Part shown: piece after piece, positions 1 through 8,777 of the stretch
Position numbering within the stretch: the stretch's first letter is position 1
Layout: the number at the start of each line of letters is the position of its first letter
Assembly (NCBI GenBank): GCA_963717085.1
Contig: CAVQVM010000019.1
Span: 186,001-250,000 of the forward strand
Source of the DNA: DASQUK01 sp963717085
GTDB taxonomy: Bacteria; Actinomycetota; Acidimicrobiia; Acidimicrobiales; VFJN01
DNA length: 64,000 nt
Reading direction: 5' to 3'
Notes under the pieces: generated by a model
Databases searched by the model: none
The model's input: the letters and a program-made list of their open reading frames with translations, nothing else
Told to the model about the DNA's origin: nothing
Made by a program: the position numbers and the translations under genes

Positions 1-2
1 TG

Positions 3-854
3 GTGTGGGTGGCCGCGGTGCTCCTGGGCTTCATGCCGATCTACTGGGCGCTGGGCCTCGAATGGCCCCGCGACGCCTTCGAGGAGTCGGGCTCGTCGCT
101 GCTGACGCTCGGCTTCGCCGTCGATCATCACGGACCGGTGGTAGCCGCCATGTTCGTCGAGGCCACCCTGGGACTGGGTCTGGTGGCGCTGCTCATCAGC
201 TTCCTGCCGACCATCTACCAGCACTTCTCCCGCCGCGAGGTGCTGGTCTCGCAGCTCGACGTGCGGGCGGGGACGCCGCCGACTCCCGTCGCCCTCTTCG
301 AGCGGGCGACGCGGATCGGCTGGATCGACGAGTTGGATGACCTCTGGCTGGAGTGGGAGCGCTGGTTCACCGAGCTCGAGGAGTCGCACACCTCGTACCT
401 GTCGCTGCCGTTCTTTCGCAGCCCGACCCCCGGGCGCTCGTGGATCACCGCCGCCGGCGCCGTGCTCGACAGCGCCTCCTTGCGCCTAGCGGCCATCGAC
501 CTGCCGCGCTCGTGGCAGGCCCAGCTGTGCGTCCGGGCGGGGTACCTGGCGCTGCGGCACATCGCCGAGCCGTACGGCATCCGCTTCGATCCCGACCCGG
601 CCCCCACCGATCCCATCTCGATCACCCGGGATGAGTTCGACCAGGTCCTGGCCGAGCTCGCGGACCTCGGGGTCCCGCTCAAGTCGGACCACGACCAGGC
701 GTGGCGCGACTTCGCCGGCTGGCGCGTCAACTACGACACCGTGCTGCTGCCGTTGTCGGGCCTGGTCATGGCCCCGTACTCGCCGTGGTCGTCCGACCGG
801 GGCATCAACTACCGCGTGCGTCTCGTGCGGCCCGGCGCCCGGCGCAAGGCCTGA
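3..854 (+). CDS. Membrane-anchored hypothetical protein, 5' end cut off
   Basis: I do not recognise this gene by name. The open frame already runs at the window edge, so the true start probably lies upstream. The visible 283 residues begin with two hydrophobic stretches (about residues 2-20 and 45-68) joined by a short acidic loop, followed by a cytosolic-looking region of about 200 residues rich in Trp, Asp and Glu. The overall plan, membrane segments and then a soluble tail, resembles ion-channel-like hypothetical proteins of actinobacteria, but no selectivity-filter motif is visible in the part present. It stops 33 bases before a convergent gene; that spacer carries two imperfect copies of a GC-rich 14-mer. 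Confidence 0.6.
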   Translation: MWVAAVLLGFMPIYWALGLEWPRDAFEESGSSLLTLGFAVDHHGPVVAAMFVEATLGLGLVALLISFLPTIYQHFSRREVLVSQLDVRAGTPPTPVALFERATRIGWIDELDDLWLEWERWFTELEESHTSYLSLPFFRSPTPGRSWITAAGAVLDSASLRLAAIDLPRSWQAQLCVRAGYLALRHIAEPYGIRFDPDPAPTDPISITRDEFDQVLAELADLGVPLKSDHDQAWRDFAGWRVNYDTVLLPLSGLVMAPYSPWSSDRGINYRVRLVRPGARRKA

Positions 855-887
855 GCGCCCGCCGCCCGAGCGCCCGCCGCCGAAGCG

Positions 888-1859
888 TCACGCCCTCGCC
901 GCCGTCCGCAGCAGGTCGTCGGCTTGGCTGACGGTGCGGGTGACGATCTCGGCGGCCGGCTCGATGGCGTCGACGAGGCCCGCCGACTCGCCCGCGTACA
1001 TCGGCATGGCTTCGATGTCGCCCTCGGCGTCCACGGCCGGCGGGACGAACCCGAACCGCGGCACATCCAGGGTCGTAGGGCCGATCCGAACGGTCGCAAC
1101 GGTGGCGCCGTCGGGGAGCGAGGCGTTGCGCTCGAACGCGGACCGCAACACCCGGGAGTCCGCCACCGAGTCCGGCCAACCGGTCCTGAACGCGTCGGTC
1201 AACACGGTGCCATCGCCGTCGGCGCGGACGATGGCGTCCTTGTAGGTGGGATGCGCTCCCGACTCGGGCGTGACGATGAAGCGCGTGCCCATCCGACACG
1301 CGGCCGCGCCGGCGGCGATGGCGGCGGCAAGACCGCGGCCGTTGGCGATGCCCCCGCTGGCGACCACCGGGACGTCGACTGCGTCCAGAACCTCGCTCAG
1401 CAGAGGCCACAGGCTGCGGTCGCCGTGCATGCGCCCGCCGCCCTCGGTGCCGCGCGCCACGATCAGGTCACAGCCCGCGTCGACCGCAGCTCGCGCCTGG
1501 TCGACCGCGCCGACCTGCCACCCCGCCAGTGCGCCGCCCCCGTGCACCCGCGCCACCAGGGATGCGTCGACGGGACCGTGGTAGAAGTCCACGTAACGGC
1601 ACCGGGCTGCGGCCACGTCGACGACGTCGGCGTCGAGGAACGGGATGAGCACGTTGAAGCCGAAGGGCCCCGCGACCTGCGCGCCGAGCGCGTCGAGCAT
1701 GGCGGCCACCGCCGGCGCAGGCGCCCCGGGCATGCTGGTCATGCCCATGGCCCCGGCACCGACGACGGCGGTCACGAGCTCGGGCGTGCAGATCGCGCCC
1801 ATGGGTGCCAGCTGGATCGGTACCTCGCAGCCGACAAGGTTGGTGAACGCCGTTCGCAT
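888..1859 (-). CDS. Nitronate monooxygenase family flavoprotein
   Basis: A 323-residue FMN-dependent TIM-barrel enzyme of the nitronate monooxygenase (2-nitropropane dioxygenase) family. These proteins oxidise alkyl nitronates or act as NAD(P)H:quinone/flavin oxidoreductases. The N terminus has the family start VPIQLAPMG, followed by a Gly-Ala-Met-Gly strand-loop, a GTEGGG phosphate-binding segment near the middle, and ASGGIANGRG with CRMGTRF in the C-terminal half, which bind the FMN phosphate. The ATG follows a GGAG/GGAGG-rich ribosome site by a few bases. It is transcribed convergently with the first gene and divergently from an alpha/beta hydrolase. A second, longer family member lies at 14916. 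Physiological substrate unknown. Confidence 0.85.
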   Translation of the reverse strand: MRTAFTNLVGCEVPIQLAPMGAICTPELVTAVVGAGAMGMTSMPGAPAPAVAAMLDALGAQVAGPFGFNVLIPFLDADVVDVAAARCRYVDFYHGPVDASLVARVHGGGALAGWQVGAVDQARAAVDAGCDLIVARGTEGGGRMHGDRSLWPLLSEVLDAVDVPVVASGGIANGRGLAAAIAAGAAACRMGTRFIVTPESGAHPTYKDAIVRADGDGTVLTDAFRTGWPDSVADSRVLRSAFERNASLPDGATVATVRIGPTTLDVPRFGFVPPAVDAEGDIEAMPMYAGESAGLVDAIEPAAEIVTRTVSQADDLLRTAARA

Positions 1860-1990
1860 CTTCCTCCACTCCCCGGGTCATCCGGACGCGGCCATCTTGG
1901 TCCATGTCGTCCGGCGCGGTCATGGGCATCGGGGGGCCGGGACGGCGGGACAGGTATCGTCAATGCCGCCGGTATCACGGCGGACTGCGA

Positions 1991-2818
1991 ATGACCGACA
2001 GATCTGAGCCCCGCACGACCGGCCGGACCCGACCGGCGGTCCGGCGACCGTCGTTGCTGCTGGGCGCGCTGGAGCAACAGCGGGCCCTGGCCGAGCTGGT
2101 CGGATTCGGCGTATCACTCCCACTGTTTCGCCTGATGCCGGCCGGCGACGGCCATCCGGTGCTCGTCCTCCCCGGGTTCATGGCGGACGACTGGTCGACC
2201 GTGGCGCTGCGCTCCGTCCTCCAGTCCCGCGGCTACCAGGTCCACCGCTGGGGCCTCGGGAGGAACTTCGGTCCCCGGGCCGCCACGGTGGACGGACTCG
2301 TGGGCCGGCTCGACGCCATCCACCGCGACGGTGGGCGCACGGTCAGCCTGGTGGGGTGGAGCCTCGGCGGCATCTATGCCCGCGCCCTGGCGCGCTGGCG
2401 GCCACAGGCCGTCCGGCGCGTGATCACCCTCGGCAGCCCGTTCCGCATGCGGCCCGAGGACCGCAGCAACGCCTCCCGCCTGTTCGACCGGCTCAACCCG
2501 GGTCCCGGACGGCCCCATCATGCGGCCATCGAGGCGCAGCCGCTCCCCGTGCCGTCGACCGCCATCTACACGCGCACCGACGGCGTGGCCCGCTGGCACC
2601 TCTGCATCGAGGCGGAGCACCCCCGTGCCGAGAACATCGAGGTCAGGGGCAGCCATTGCGGGCTCGGCCACAACCCGGCCGTCATCCTGGCGATCGCCGA
2701 CCGGCTGGCGCAGCCGGAGGGATCGTTCCGCCGGTTCCGACCGCCACGCGCTGCGGCCGCCCTGTACCCGCCGCCGACGTGGTGGCGCGCCACCGCCGAC
2801 GGGGCCGGCGCCGCCTAG
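1991..2818 (+). CDS. Alpha/beta hydrolase (lipase/esterase-like)
   Basis: A 275-residue alpha/beta hydrolase. The strand-turn-helix nucleophile elbow is GWSLGG with Ser124, and an early VLVLPGF segment (about 57-63) supplies the oxyanion hole. A late His is present in the GSHCGLGHNP segment near residue 220. The ATG at 1991 was chosen because the protein then begins with a polar stretch and the family core starts around residue 50; upstream in-frame codons have no homology-like content. It ends by overlapping the last codons of the convergent WS/DGAT gene by four bases. Proteins of this type are usually annotated as alpha/beta hydrolases near lipid storage genes; acting on storage lipid is inference. 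Confidence 0.8.
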   Translation: MTDRSEPRTTGRTRPAVRRPSLLLGALEQQRALAELVGFGVSLPLFRLMPAGDGHPVLVLPGFMADDWSTVALRSVLQSRGYQVHRWGLGRNFGPRAATVDGLVGRLDAIHRDGGRTVSLVGWSLGGIYARALARWRPQAVRRVITLGSPFRMRPEDRSNASRLFDRLNPGPGRPHHAAIEAQPLPVPSTAIYTRTDGVARWHLCIEAEHPRAENIEVRGSHCGLGHNPAVILAIADRLAQPEGSFRRFRPPRAAAALYPPPTWWRATADGAGAA

Positions 2819-4344
2819 TGGGGTGGCTCGTAGCCACCCCCGTCAGCGCCGCCGCCCGTGGCGCTTGGCTTGCGCTTGCCGCGGCTTGACCGCGCCGCGG
2901 GAGCCGAGCGCTTCGCGCTTTTCCGGCGTGCGCTGTCGGTGCGGTGCCCGTTGGTAGGCAGCAGCTCGGTCAGGCCGTTGGAGATGCCGTTGACGAGAAC
3001 GTCGATGTCGGGCGCGCAGTCGTAGTCGCCGGTCACGCCGAAGACGAGCTCGCCGTCGTAGGAGAAGATCGCCACCCCCACGCGGAGGGGCGCGGCGAGC
3101 GGCACGTACGGGCAGGCGCGCACCATCCGGCGCCCGCACAGGTACAGAGGGAACTGCGGGCCGGGCACGTTGGTCGTGACCGTGTCGAGCTGGCCCATCC
3201 GGCGGGCGACGCGGGTGGCGACGCGGCTGCCGAGCGTCAGCAGCATCGGCGGGGCGAAGCCCGACAACGACGTGAGCGCCTCGCCGGCCACGGCCTGCTT
3301 GGACTGTTTGAGGTCGTCGAGCTGCGTGCTGATTGCCGCCAGCCGCGCGATGGGATCGTCGACGCCGACCGGCAGCTCGGCGAACATCGCCGAGACCCGG
3401 TTCTCCATGGTGCCGTCGCCGTGGGCCGGGCCCGCCGCGGAGCGAGCGCGCACCGAGACCGGCACCAGGGTCCGGATCACCCGGCCGTCGGTCGCTTCAT
3501 CCCGCGAGCGCAACAGGTCGCGGAACCCGCGGGTGATCAGCGCCAGGACCACGTCGTTGACCGTCCCACCGTGGGCGGCCCTGATCCGCTTGATGTCCGC
3601 CAGGTCGGCGACCGTCCAGGTGTAGCGGCGGTGGGGTCCGATGGGCCCGTTGAGACTGGTCGGCGGCGTCGGCTTGACGATCCGGGACAGCGCCACCGAT
3701 CCCGTGGCCAGCTCGCGCACCGTCTCGAGGGTGTGCCTCGGGCGGCGGACGACCGACCCCGCGGCCCGCACCTGCTCGTAGGGGCTCGTGAGCAGGTCGA
3801 CGACCGCGTCCCGGGCCAGCCGGACGGGGCTGGGCTCGGGCCTCGGGCGCCATCCGTCGGCGACCGGCTCGGGCACCTCGGGCGAGAGGTCGAGCAACAC
3901 CGCGAGCAGTTCGGCCCCCGACACGCCGTCCACGAGGCAGTGGTGGACCTTCGACACCATCGCCCAGCGGCGGTCCTCCAGCCCCTCGGCCATCCAGATC
4001 TCCCACAGCGGCTTGCTGCGGTCGAGCCGCTGCGACATGACCCGGCCGACGAGGCGGCGCAACTCGGCATCGCCACCGGGCTCGGGGAGCGCCGTGTGGC
4101 GCACGTGATACTCGATGTTGAAGTGCGGGTCGTCGACCCACACCGGGCGGCCCAGCGACAGCGGGACCATCGCCACCTTCTGGCGGTAGCGCGGCACGAG
4201 CGCCAGGCGGCCGCCCACGGTGCTCGTGAGCTCCTCGTACGTGGGGGGCGGGCCCTCGAAGATCCCGACGGAACCGATGTGCATGTGGTTCACGTCGTCC
4301 TCGATGTGGAGGAACGACGCGTCCAGGGGGCTCAAGCGATCCAT
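2815..4344 (-). CDS. Wax ester synthase/diacylglycerol acyltransferase (WS/DGAT)
   Basis: A 509-residue acyl-CoA-dependent O-acyltransferase that makes triacylglycerol or wax esters from diacylglycerol or fatty alcohol at the membrane surface. It opens with the family signature MDRLSPLDASFL and carries the catalytic HHxxxDG motif as HHCLVDG (His134, His135, Asp139). A TNVPGP segment and a GVAIFSYDGEL segment mark the C-terminal domain. The family is usually about 460-480 residues; the extra length is a basic Ser/Arg/Lys-rich tail of about 45 residues that looks disordered. A GGAGG ribosome site sits ahead of the ATG. It lies directly downstream of the DUF2505 gene on the same strand. Confidence 0.93.
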   Translation of the reverse strand: MDRLSPLDASFLHIEDDVNHMHIGSVGIFEGPPPTYEELTSTVGGRLALVPRYRQKVAMVPLSLGRPVWVDDPHFNIEYHVRHTALPEPGGDAELRRLVGRVMSQRLDRSKPLWEIWMAEGLEDRRWAMVSKVHHCLVDGVSGAELLAVLLDLSPEVPEPVADGWRPRPEPSPVRLARDAVVDLLTSPYEQVRAAGSVVRRPRHTLETVRELATGSVALSRIVKPTPPTSLNGPIGPHRRYTWTVADLADIKRIRAAHGGTVNDVVLALITRGFRDLLRSRDEATDGRVIRTLVPVSVRARSAAGPAHGDGTMENRVSAMFAELPVGVDDPIARLAAISTQLDDLKQSKQAVAGEALTSLSGFAPPMLLTLGSRVATRVARRMGQLDTVTTNVPGPQFPLYLCGRRMVRACPYVPLAAPLRVGVAIFSYDGELVFGVTGDYDCAPDIDVLVNGISNGLTELLPTNGHRTDSARRKSAKRSAPAARSSRGKRKPSATGGGADGGGYEPPH

Positions 4345-4363
4345 CGGCGTTGCCTCCTCATCG

Positions 4364-4381
4364 GGGAGGTGCTTACCTCCC
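4364..4381 (-). other. Stem-loop between DUF2505 gene and WS/DGAT start
   Basis: A perfect 7-bp inverted repeat (GGGAGGT / ACCTCCC) with a four-base loop lies about 20 bases upstream of the WS/DGAT start codon. One arm contains Shine-Dalgarno-like sequence. It could be a weak transcription stop after the DUF2505 gene or a leader hairpin for the acyltransferase; there is no U tract. Confidence 0.35.
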
Positions 4382-4413
4382 TGGGGCCATCCAATCAGCC
4401 CGTCCCGGCCATG

Positions 4414-4899
4414 TCATCCGGATCGGAGGCACTGGTCCAGTGCCGAGGCCTCGATGTCCAGGCGCCGGAGCAGCCCCGGAACGATGCGGCGTTCGGCGTT
4501 GCCGCCCACGATCGGCACCTCCACCACCAGCTCACCGTCCAACGTGCGCCGCGTGCCACCATCGTCGGGCTCGATGACAACGTCGGCGCGGCCGTGGAGG
4601 CGCCGGGGGTCGGCCTCGGCCGCGAACGTGAGCCGTCCCGCGCCGCTCGCCCGGTCGACACGCAGCTCCTGCAGCCACGTCAGCCGGCGGCCACCCAGGA
4701 GCCGGCGCGCGAGCGGGTCGAGGTGGCCGACGAAGTCGTAGCGCAGCCGCAACACGGTCTCGGACTGGTTGGGGTGCACGTCGGCGTCGAGCAGTTTCAG
4801 GTCCGGAAGCTGCAGCCCACGGTGGAAGGCCGGGTCGGTCAGGCCGGCGATGACGGCGTCGACCGGTGCGGCGAACCGATGCTCGGCGGTGAAGTGCAT
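4414..4899 (-). CDS. DUF2505 family protein (START/SRPBCC-like lipid-binding fold)
   Basis: A 161-residue protein of the DUF2505 family, an actinobacterial branch of the SRPBCC/START-like fold that usually holds a hydrophobic ligand. The N terminus (HFTAEHRFAAPVDAV, then a TDPAFHRG segment) matches the typical first strand and helix of this fold, and the chain alternates short beta strands up to a final amphipathic helix. The start at 4899 was preferred over an ATG 45 bases upstream because the family begins at MHFTAEH. It is upstream of and collinear with the WS/DGAT gene, so a role near lipid metabolism is possible but unproven. Confidence 0.75.
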   Translation of the reverse strand: MHFTAEHRFAAPVDAVIAGLTDPAFHRGLQLPDLKLLDADVHPNQSETVLRLRYDFVGHLDPLARRLLGGRRLTWLQELRVDRASGAGRLTFAAEADPRRLHGRADVVIEPDDGGTRRTLDGELVVEVPIVGGNAERRIVPGLLRRLDIEASALDQCLRSG

Positions 4900-4999
4900 G
4901 CGACATCCTGGCAGTTCACCATCGGCACGACGCGGCGCCGTCACTCAGCGCAGACGAATCATGCGGCGCGTGGGACGTGACGGACCACCGTCCGTAAGG

Positions 5000-5146
5000 T
5001 CAGCCGCGTGACGCTCGCTGCTGCGCTCGCCGGATCAAGCGGCGGCGCTGGCGTCGCGTCACCTCGGTTGGGAACCGACCCGCGCGGTGGCTCCACGGCC
5101 ACGACCCGGCTGGCAGTTGATACGTGGTGGACCCGTAGGGGTTCAT
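5000..5146 (-). CDS. Small basic hypothetical protein (48 aa)
   Basis: A short open frame starting MNPYGSTTYQ and ending in a strongly basic tail (RRQRRRLIRRAQQRASRG). The start is supported by a clean AAGGAGT ribosome site six bases upstream of ATG. Arg-rich tails of this sort are seen in many small actinobacterial proteins of unknown role. It lies just downstream of the 91-residue zinc-ribbon-like gene on the same strand. No function is assigned. Confidence 0.45.
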   Translation of the reverse strand: MNPYGSTTYQLPAGSWPWSHRAGRFPTEVTRRQRRRLIRRAQQRASRG

Positions 5147-5242
5147 CGGACACTCCTTCTCACGTTCTCGGCCTTATGATCGACGGTGCGGCGGCGGGGT
5201 GGTGTGGGGCGCGGTGATCGAGCGATCGGAACCGATGCTCGG

Positions 5243-5518
5243 TCAGGCACAGACGCCGGCGAGCGGCGTGTCCCGGAACCGGCGACCCTTCGAGATGGCG
5301 CCCATCCATTCGGATGCGGGCCGGCCCCGCAGGTAAGCGATCCGACCGGCGCGATGCGGGCCCGCGACGCGCGGTTCATGGAGCCGAACGGCATCCAGAT
5401 GCCCCGTCGGGCAACGGAGGTACCCGACCGGCCCGTCGCTGGTGTCGTGCAACGCAACGAGGCTGCGTGTCTGTACGGGAAACGAGACATCACAGCTGAC
5501 GCAGTAGAGCTTGAACAT
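5243..5518 (-). CDS. Small Cys-containing hypothetical protein (91 aa)
   Basis: Start chosen at 5518 because a strong GGAGGTGG ribosome site lies directly upstream; the protein then begins MFKLYCVSCDVSFPV. A CxxC pair at residues 6-9, a lone Cys within RCPTGH and a terminal Cys suggest a metal-binding ribbon or a redox centre, but the usual second CxxC knuckle is missing. I do not recognise the family. It appears to be transcribed with the 48-residue basic protein 96 bases downstream. Confidence 0.6.
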   Translation of the reverse strand: MFKLYCVSCDVSFPVQTRSLVALHDTSDGPVGYLRCPTGHLDAVRLHEPRVAGPHRAGRIAYLRGRPASEWMGAISKGRRFRDTPLAGVCA

Positions 5519-5652
5519 GCCGCCACCTCCATGGGGGAGTTCCGCTTGGGCGTAGCCGATCACGCGCTCTTGACCGTTCGCGGACGTTCGGCTGACGCGG
5601 CGCCTGCGCCGGACGTCAGCGTGTGACCCTCGCCACGCCCGCCGGGCGATCC

Positions 5653-6069
5653 TCAGCTCGCGGCCTCGTCGTACGCCTCGGTGAGGAGGTCGCGCAGGTC
5701 ATCGTCGAGGTCGGCGGGTTCGGCCACGTTGGCGACGTGGAAGTATCTCTCGCCGTACCGGACCACCTTTCGTGTGATGGTGCGATGGCTTGCCGGGCGC
5801 CGCAGGTAGAACGAGAGGGCGGTCCAACGTTGCAGCGGGCGTAGCTCTGCGAACTTGCGCGGGTTCTTCAGGAAGATCCCCACCGACACGGGCTCCACGT
5901 ACACCGGGCCCACGCCTTCGAGGTGGCGCATCACTGCGTCGAAGATCGGCCGCTCGTGCCGGGGCCCGGTGGCGAAGTATTCGTCCAAGGTCATCGCAGG
6001 CGCGCAGTCGTGTGATTGCCGGGCGCGGCCGAACCGGCGGTCGCAGTCGGGGCAGGTCCATGCCCGCAT
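5653..6069 (-). CDS. DUF5655 domain-containing protein
   Basis: A 138-residue protein. The N terminus (RAWTCPDCDRRFGRARQSHDC) is a short CxxC...HxC zinc-finger-like segment, followed by the DUF5655 core (YFATGPRHERPIFDAVMRHL, then VGIFLKNPRKFAEL and ALSFYLRRP). The family is a small alpha/beta domain of unknown function often found in stand-alone proteins or in transporter-associated contexts. Start 6069 was chosen over an upstream ATG because that extension is low-complexity Pro/Thr/Ser and would overlap the upstream SDR gene. Confidence 0.7.
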   Translation of the reverse strand: MRAWTCPDCDRRFGRARQSHDCAPAMTLDEYFATGPRHERPIFDAVMRHLEGVGPVYVEPVSVGIFLKNPRKFAELRPLQRWTALSFYLRRPASHRTITRKVVRYGERYFHVANVAEPADLDDDLRDLLTEAYDEAAS

Positions 6070-6100
6070 CCACCCCAGCCTGCCCCACCGAACCGGTGGG

Positions 6101-6979
6101 TCAGTCGACAGGACGGATGTCGAGGCCGAACAGCTCCTCGAAGCGGGCGTAGTAGGCGGCGTCGTCGGGGGCGGCACCCAGTGCCAGCCACTCCGCGTCG
6201 GTCATCCGTTCGCGACCCTGGATGAGCTCCTGGGCGCCCCACGAGGTGACGTATCGGAGCTGGGGCTCGTCGGAGGTTGCGGCCCGGTGGATCACCTCGG
6301 CGACCTCGAAGGGGTCGGTGGCGACCGGGATCCCGGTGGCATAAAACTGCAACATGCGCTGGTAGGGGGCGTCGTAGGCCCCGGTCACGTGGGGAAAGTC
6401 GACGGACTTGGCGAATATGGCCGACTTGGTGATGCCGGGCTCGACGATCACGACCCGGACGCCGAACGGCGCCAGCTCCTGGGCCAGGCCCTCGCTGACC
6501 CCCTCGAGGGCCCACTTCGACGCGACATAGGGCGACTGCGCCAGGGCGGCCACCCGGCCTACCACCGACGTGACATTGACGATGGCGCCGCGGCCGCGCT
6601 CGCGCATGCCGGGCAGCACCGCCTGTGTGCAGCGAACGGCGCCACACAGGTTGACGTTCATGACGTCGAGGTAGTCGGACGGGCTGGTCTCCTCGACGAC
6701 ACCGTTGCCGCCGACCCCGGCGTTGTTCACCAGGACGTCGACCCCTCCGGTGCGCTCGAGGATCTCTTCGAAGCCGCCCCGCACCGACTCGTCGTCGGCG
6801 ACGTCGAGCTCGACCAGCTCGACATCGACGCCGCGCTCGGCCGCCATCGCGCCGAGCTTGGTGGCCCGGGTGCGGTCCCGAACCGTCCCGACCACCGAGT
6901 AGCCCCTCGCTGCGAAGTGGATTGCGGTGGCGCGCCCGATGCCCGAGTTCGCGCCCGTCACGACCGCTACGGAGGCCAT
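6101..6979 (-). CDS. Short-chain dehydrogenase/reductase (SDR)
   Basis: A 292-residue classical SDR using NAD(P)H. The Rossmann glycine motif TGANSGIG is at residues 8-15, NNAG at about 85-88, and the catalytic Ser138, Tyr151 and Lys155 (YxxxK as YVASK) are all present. An Arg in the VRDRTRATK segment after strand beta2 favours NADP. The tail beyond residue 200 is longer than in minimal SDRs and would form the substrate lid. The start at 6979 gives the motif at its usual distance from the N terminus. It is divergent from the acyl-CoA carboxylase operon, which leaves open a shared regulator; the substrate cannot be read from sequence. Confidence 0.88.
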   Translation of the reverse strand: MASVAVVTGANSGIGRATAIHFAARGYSVVGTVRDRTRATKLGAMAAERGVDVELVELDVADDESVRGGFEEILERTGGVDVLVNNAGVGGNGVVEETSPSDYLDVMNVNLCGAVRCTQAVLPGMRERGRGAIVNVTSVVGRVAALAQSPYVASKWALEGVSEGLAQELAPFGVRVVIVEPGITKSAIFAKSVDFPHVTGAYDAPYQRMLQFYATGIPVATDPFEVAEVIHRAATSDEPQLRYVTSWGAQELIQGRERMTDAEWLALGAAPDDAAYYARFEELFGLDIRPVD

Positions 6980-7077
6980 GCCCTCGACAGTAACGGCCGG
7001 CTCCGGCATCGGTAGCCCGTTCCGGTTGTGGCTGTCCGGCGATTGACGGCACAGCTGCAGCCAGTCTCGGGTGGGAA

Positions 7078-7103
7078 GGTAATCTGGACAGCTGCGCATT
7101 ACC
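7078..7103. promoter_or_regulatory. Candidate operator (GGTAAT...ATTACC) over the carboxylase operon promoter
   Basis: A perfect 6-bp inverted repeat, GGTAAT and ATTACC separated by 14 bases, overlaps the -35 box and spacer of the promoter at 7085-7114. Its size and placement fit a TetR-type operator, and the operon encodes its own TetR-like protein at 12624. Assignment of that regulator to this site is inference. Confidence 0.4.
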
Positions 7104-7114
7104 GGCCTTACTGT
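7085..7114 (+). promoter_or_regulatory. Promoter of the acyl-CoA carboxylase/AtuA operon
   Basis: A -35-like TGGACA is followed after 18 bases by a -10-like TACTGT, which ends only seven bases before the GTG start at 7122. No ribosome site fits between, so the transcript is probably leaderless. Confidence 0.5.
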
Positions 7115-7121
7115 CGGGATC

Positions 7122-8777
7122 GTGACGACGCTGCTCGCCCCGCCCTGGCCATCGCTGCTCGACACCGGGGGAGAGGCGTTCGAGCGGAACCGCGCCGACA
7201 TGCTCGAACAACTCGCCGTGATCGAGGAGCTGCTCGACGAGGCCGATGCCGGGGGAGGGCCGGCAGCGGTCGAGCGCATGCGGTCGCGGGGCAAGCTGCC
7301 GATTCGGGAGCGCATCGCCAACGTGTTGGACCCCGACAGCCCCTTCCTGGAGATCAGCGCCCTCGCGGGCTACGGCTCGGACTACACCGTCGGCGGCGGC
7401 ATGGTCGTGGGCATCGGCGTGATCGCCGGCGTCGAGTGCGTGGTGATGGGCAACGATCCCTCGGTGATCGGCGGTGCGCTCACGCCGTACGCCATCAAGA
7501 AGTGGATGCGGGCCATCGAGATCGCACGCGACAACCGGATCCCGTACATCAGCTTCGTCGAGTCCGCCGGCGCCGACCTCCGGGTCGAGACCGGCGGGGG
7601 CGGCGGAGGTGAGGGTCGCCGCCGTCGGGCGCAGACGGAGCACTTCGCGGAGAGCGGCCGGGCCTTCTACGAGATGATCGAGCTCTCCAAGCTCGGGATC
7701 CCCACCGTGTGCGTGGTGTTCGGATCGTCGACCGCGGGCGGCGCCTATCAGCCCGGCCTCTCCGACTACGTGATCGTGATCGAGGAGCGCTCGAAGATCT
7801 TCCTGGCCGGGCCGCCGCTGGTGAAGATGGCGACGGGCGAGGAGAGCGACGACGAGACGCTCGGCGGCGCGCAGCTCCATGCCGAGGTGTCGGGCCTCGG
7901 TGACTACCTGGCCACCGACGAGATGGATGCCATCCGCCTCTGCCGCGAGGTGATCTCGCACCTCAACTGGCGCAAGGCGGGGCCCCCGCCCTCGCCCCAT
8001 GTCGAGGACCCGCTCTACGACCCCGAGGAGCTGCTGGGGCTCGTCAGCCGCGACCTACGCCAGCCGGTCGACGTGCGAGACGTGATCGCCCGCGTGGCCG
8101 ACGGCTCGCGCTTCGAGGAGTTCAAGGGCCGTTACGGCGCCACGGTGGTGTGCGGCTGGGCGTCCATCCACGGCTACCCGGTCGGCATCCTCGGCAACAA
8201 CGGCGTGATCTACCCGGAGGGCGCAGAGAAGGCGGCGCACTTCATCCAGCTCTGCAACCAGAGCGACGTCCCCCTGCTGTTCCTCCAGAACATCACCGGC
8301 TACATGGTGGGTCGCGACTTCGAGGCGGGGGGGATCGTCAAGAAGGGGTCGCAGATGATCAACGCCGTCACCAACTCGACCGTCCCGCACCTGACCGTGA
8401 TCATCGGATCGTCGTACGGCGCCGGCACCTATGGCATGTCCGGGCGTGCCTTCGGCAACCGGTTCACGTTCCTGTGGCCGACGGCGAAGATCGCCGTAAT
8501 GGGCCCCAAGCAGATCGCAGGGGTCATGTCGCAGGTCCGTCGGGCGCAGGCGGCCCGCAAGGGCACCGAGTTCGACGAGGAGGAGGACGCCAGGGTCGTC
8601 GCCGCCGTCGAGTCCATCCAGGAGAAGGGCTCGCTGGCGCTGGTCGCGACCGGTGCCGTCAGCGACGACGGCATCATCGACCCGCGGGACACCCGGACCG
8701 TGCTCGGCATGTGCCTGTCGGTGGTCCGCAACCGGCCGGTAACCGGGGCGACCGGCTACGGGGTCTTCCGCCTGTGA
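7122..8777 (+). CDS. Acyl-CoA carboxylase, carboxyltransferase (beta) subunit
   Basis: A 551-residue biotin-dependent carboxyltransferase that moves the carboxyl group from biotin to an acyl-CoA. It has the two crotonase-like halves of the family: the N-terminal half with SAGADL and GSSTAGGAYQPGLSDY, and the C-terminal half with LFLQNITGYMVG and SSYGAGTYGM. These sequences match methylcrotonyl-CoA and geranyl-CoA carboxylase beta subunits better than propionyl-CoA types. The AtuA-like gene downstream favours a branched, terpenoid-like substrate over leucine-derived methylcrotonyl-CoA, but both remain possible. A Gly-rich acidic/basic insertion (about 165-175) is unusual. The GTG start is near-leaderless, and the stop overlaps the alpha subunit start (GTGA). 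Confidence 0.9.
   Translation: MTTLLAPPWPSLLDTGGEAFERNRADMLEQLAVIEELLDEADAGGGPAAVERMRSRGKLPIRERIANVLDPDSPFLEISALAGYGSDYTVGGGMVVGIGVIAGVECVVMGNDPSVIGGALTPYAIKKWMRAIEIARDNRIPYISFVESAGADLRVETGGGGGGEGRRRRAQTEHFAESGRAFYEMIELSKLGIPTVCVVFGSSTAGGAYQPGLSDYVIVIEERSKIFLAGPPLVKMATGEESDDETLGGAQLHAEVSGLGDYLATDEMDAIRLCREVISHLNWRKAGPPPSPHVEDPLYDPEELLGLVSRDLRQPVDVRDVIARVADGSRFEEFKGRYGATVVCGWASIHGYPVGILGNNGVIYPEGAEKAAHFIQLCNQSDVPLLFLQNITGYMVGRDFEAGGIVKKGSQMINAVTNSTVPHLTVIIGSSYGAGTYGMSGRAFGNRFTFLWPTAKIAVMGPKQIAGVMSQVRRAQAARKGTEFDEEEDARVVAAVESIQEKGSLALVATGAVSDDGIIDPRDTRTVLGMCLSVVRNRPVTGATGYGVFRL

Noticed and set aside
855..887. Functional repeat between the first two genes
   Set aside because: The two 14-base near-copies (GAGCGCCCGCCGCC type) are short, low-complexity and easily expected by chance in this base composition.
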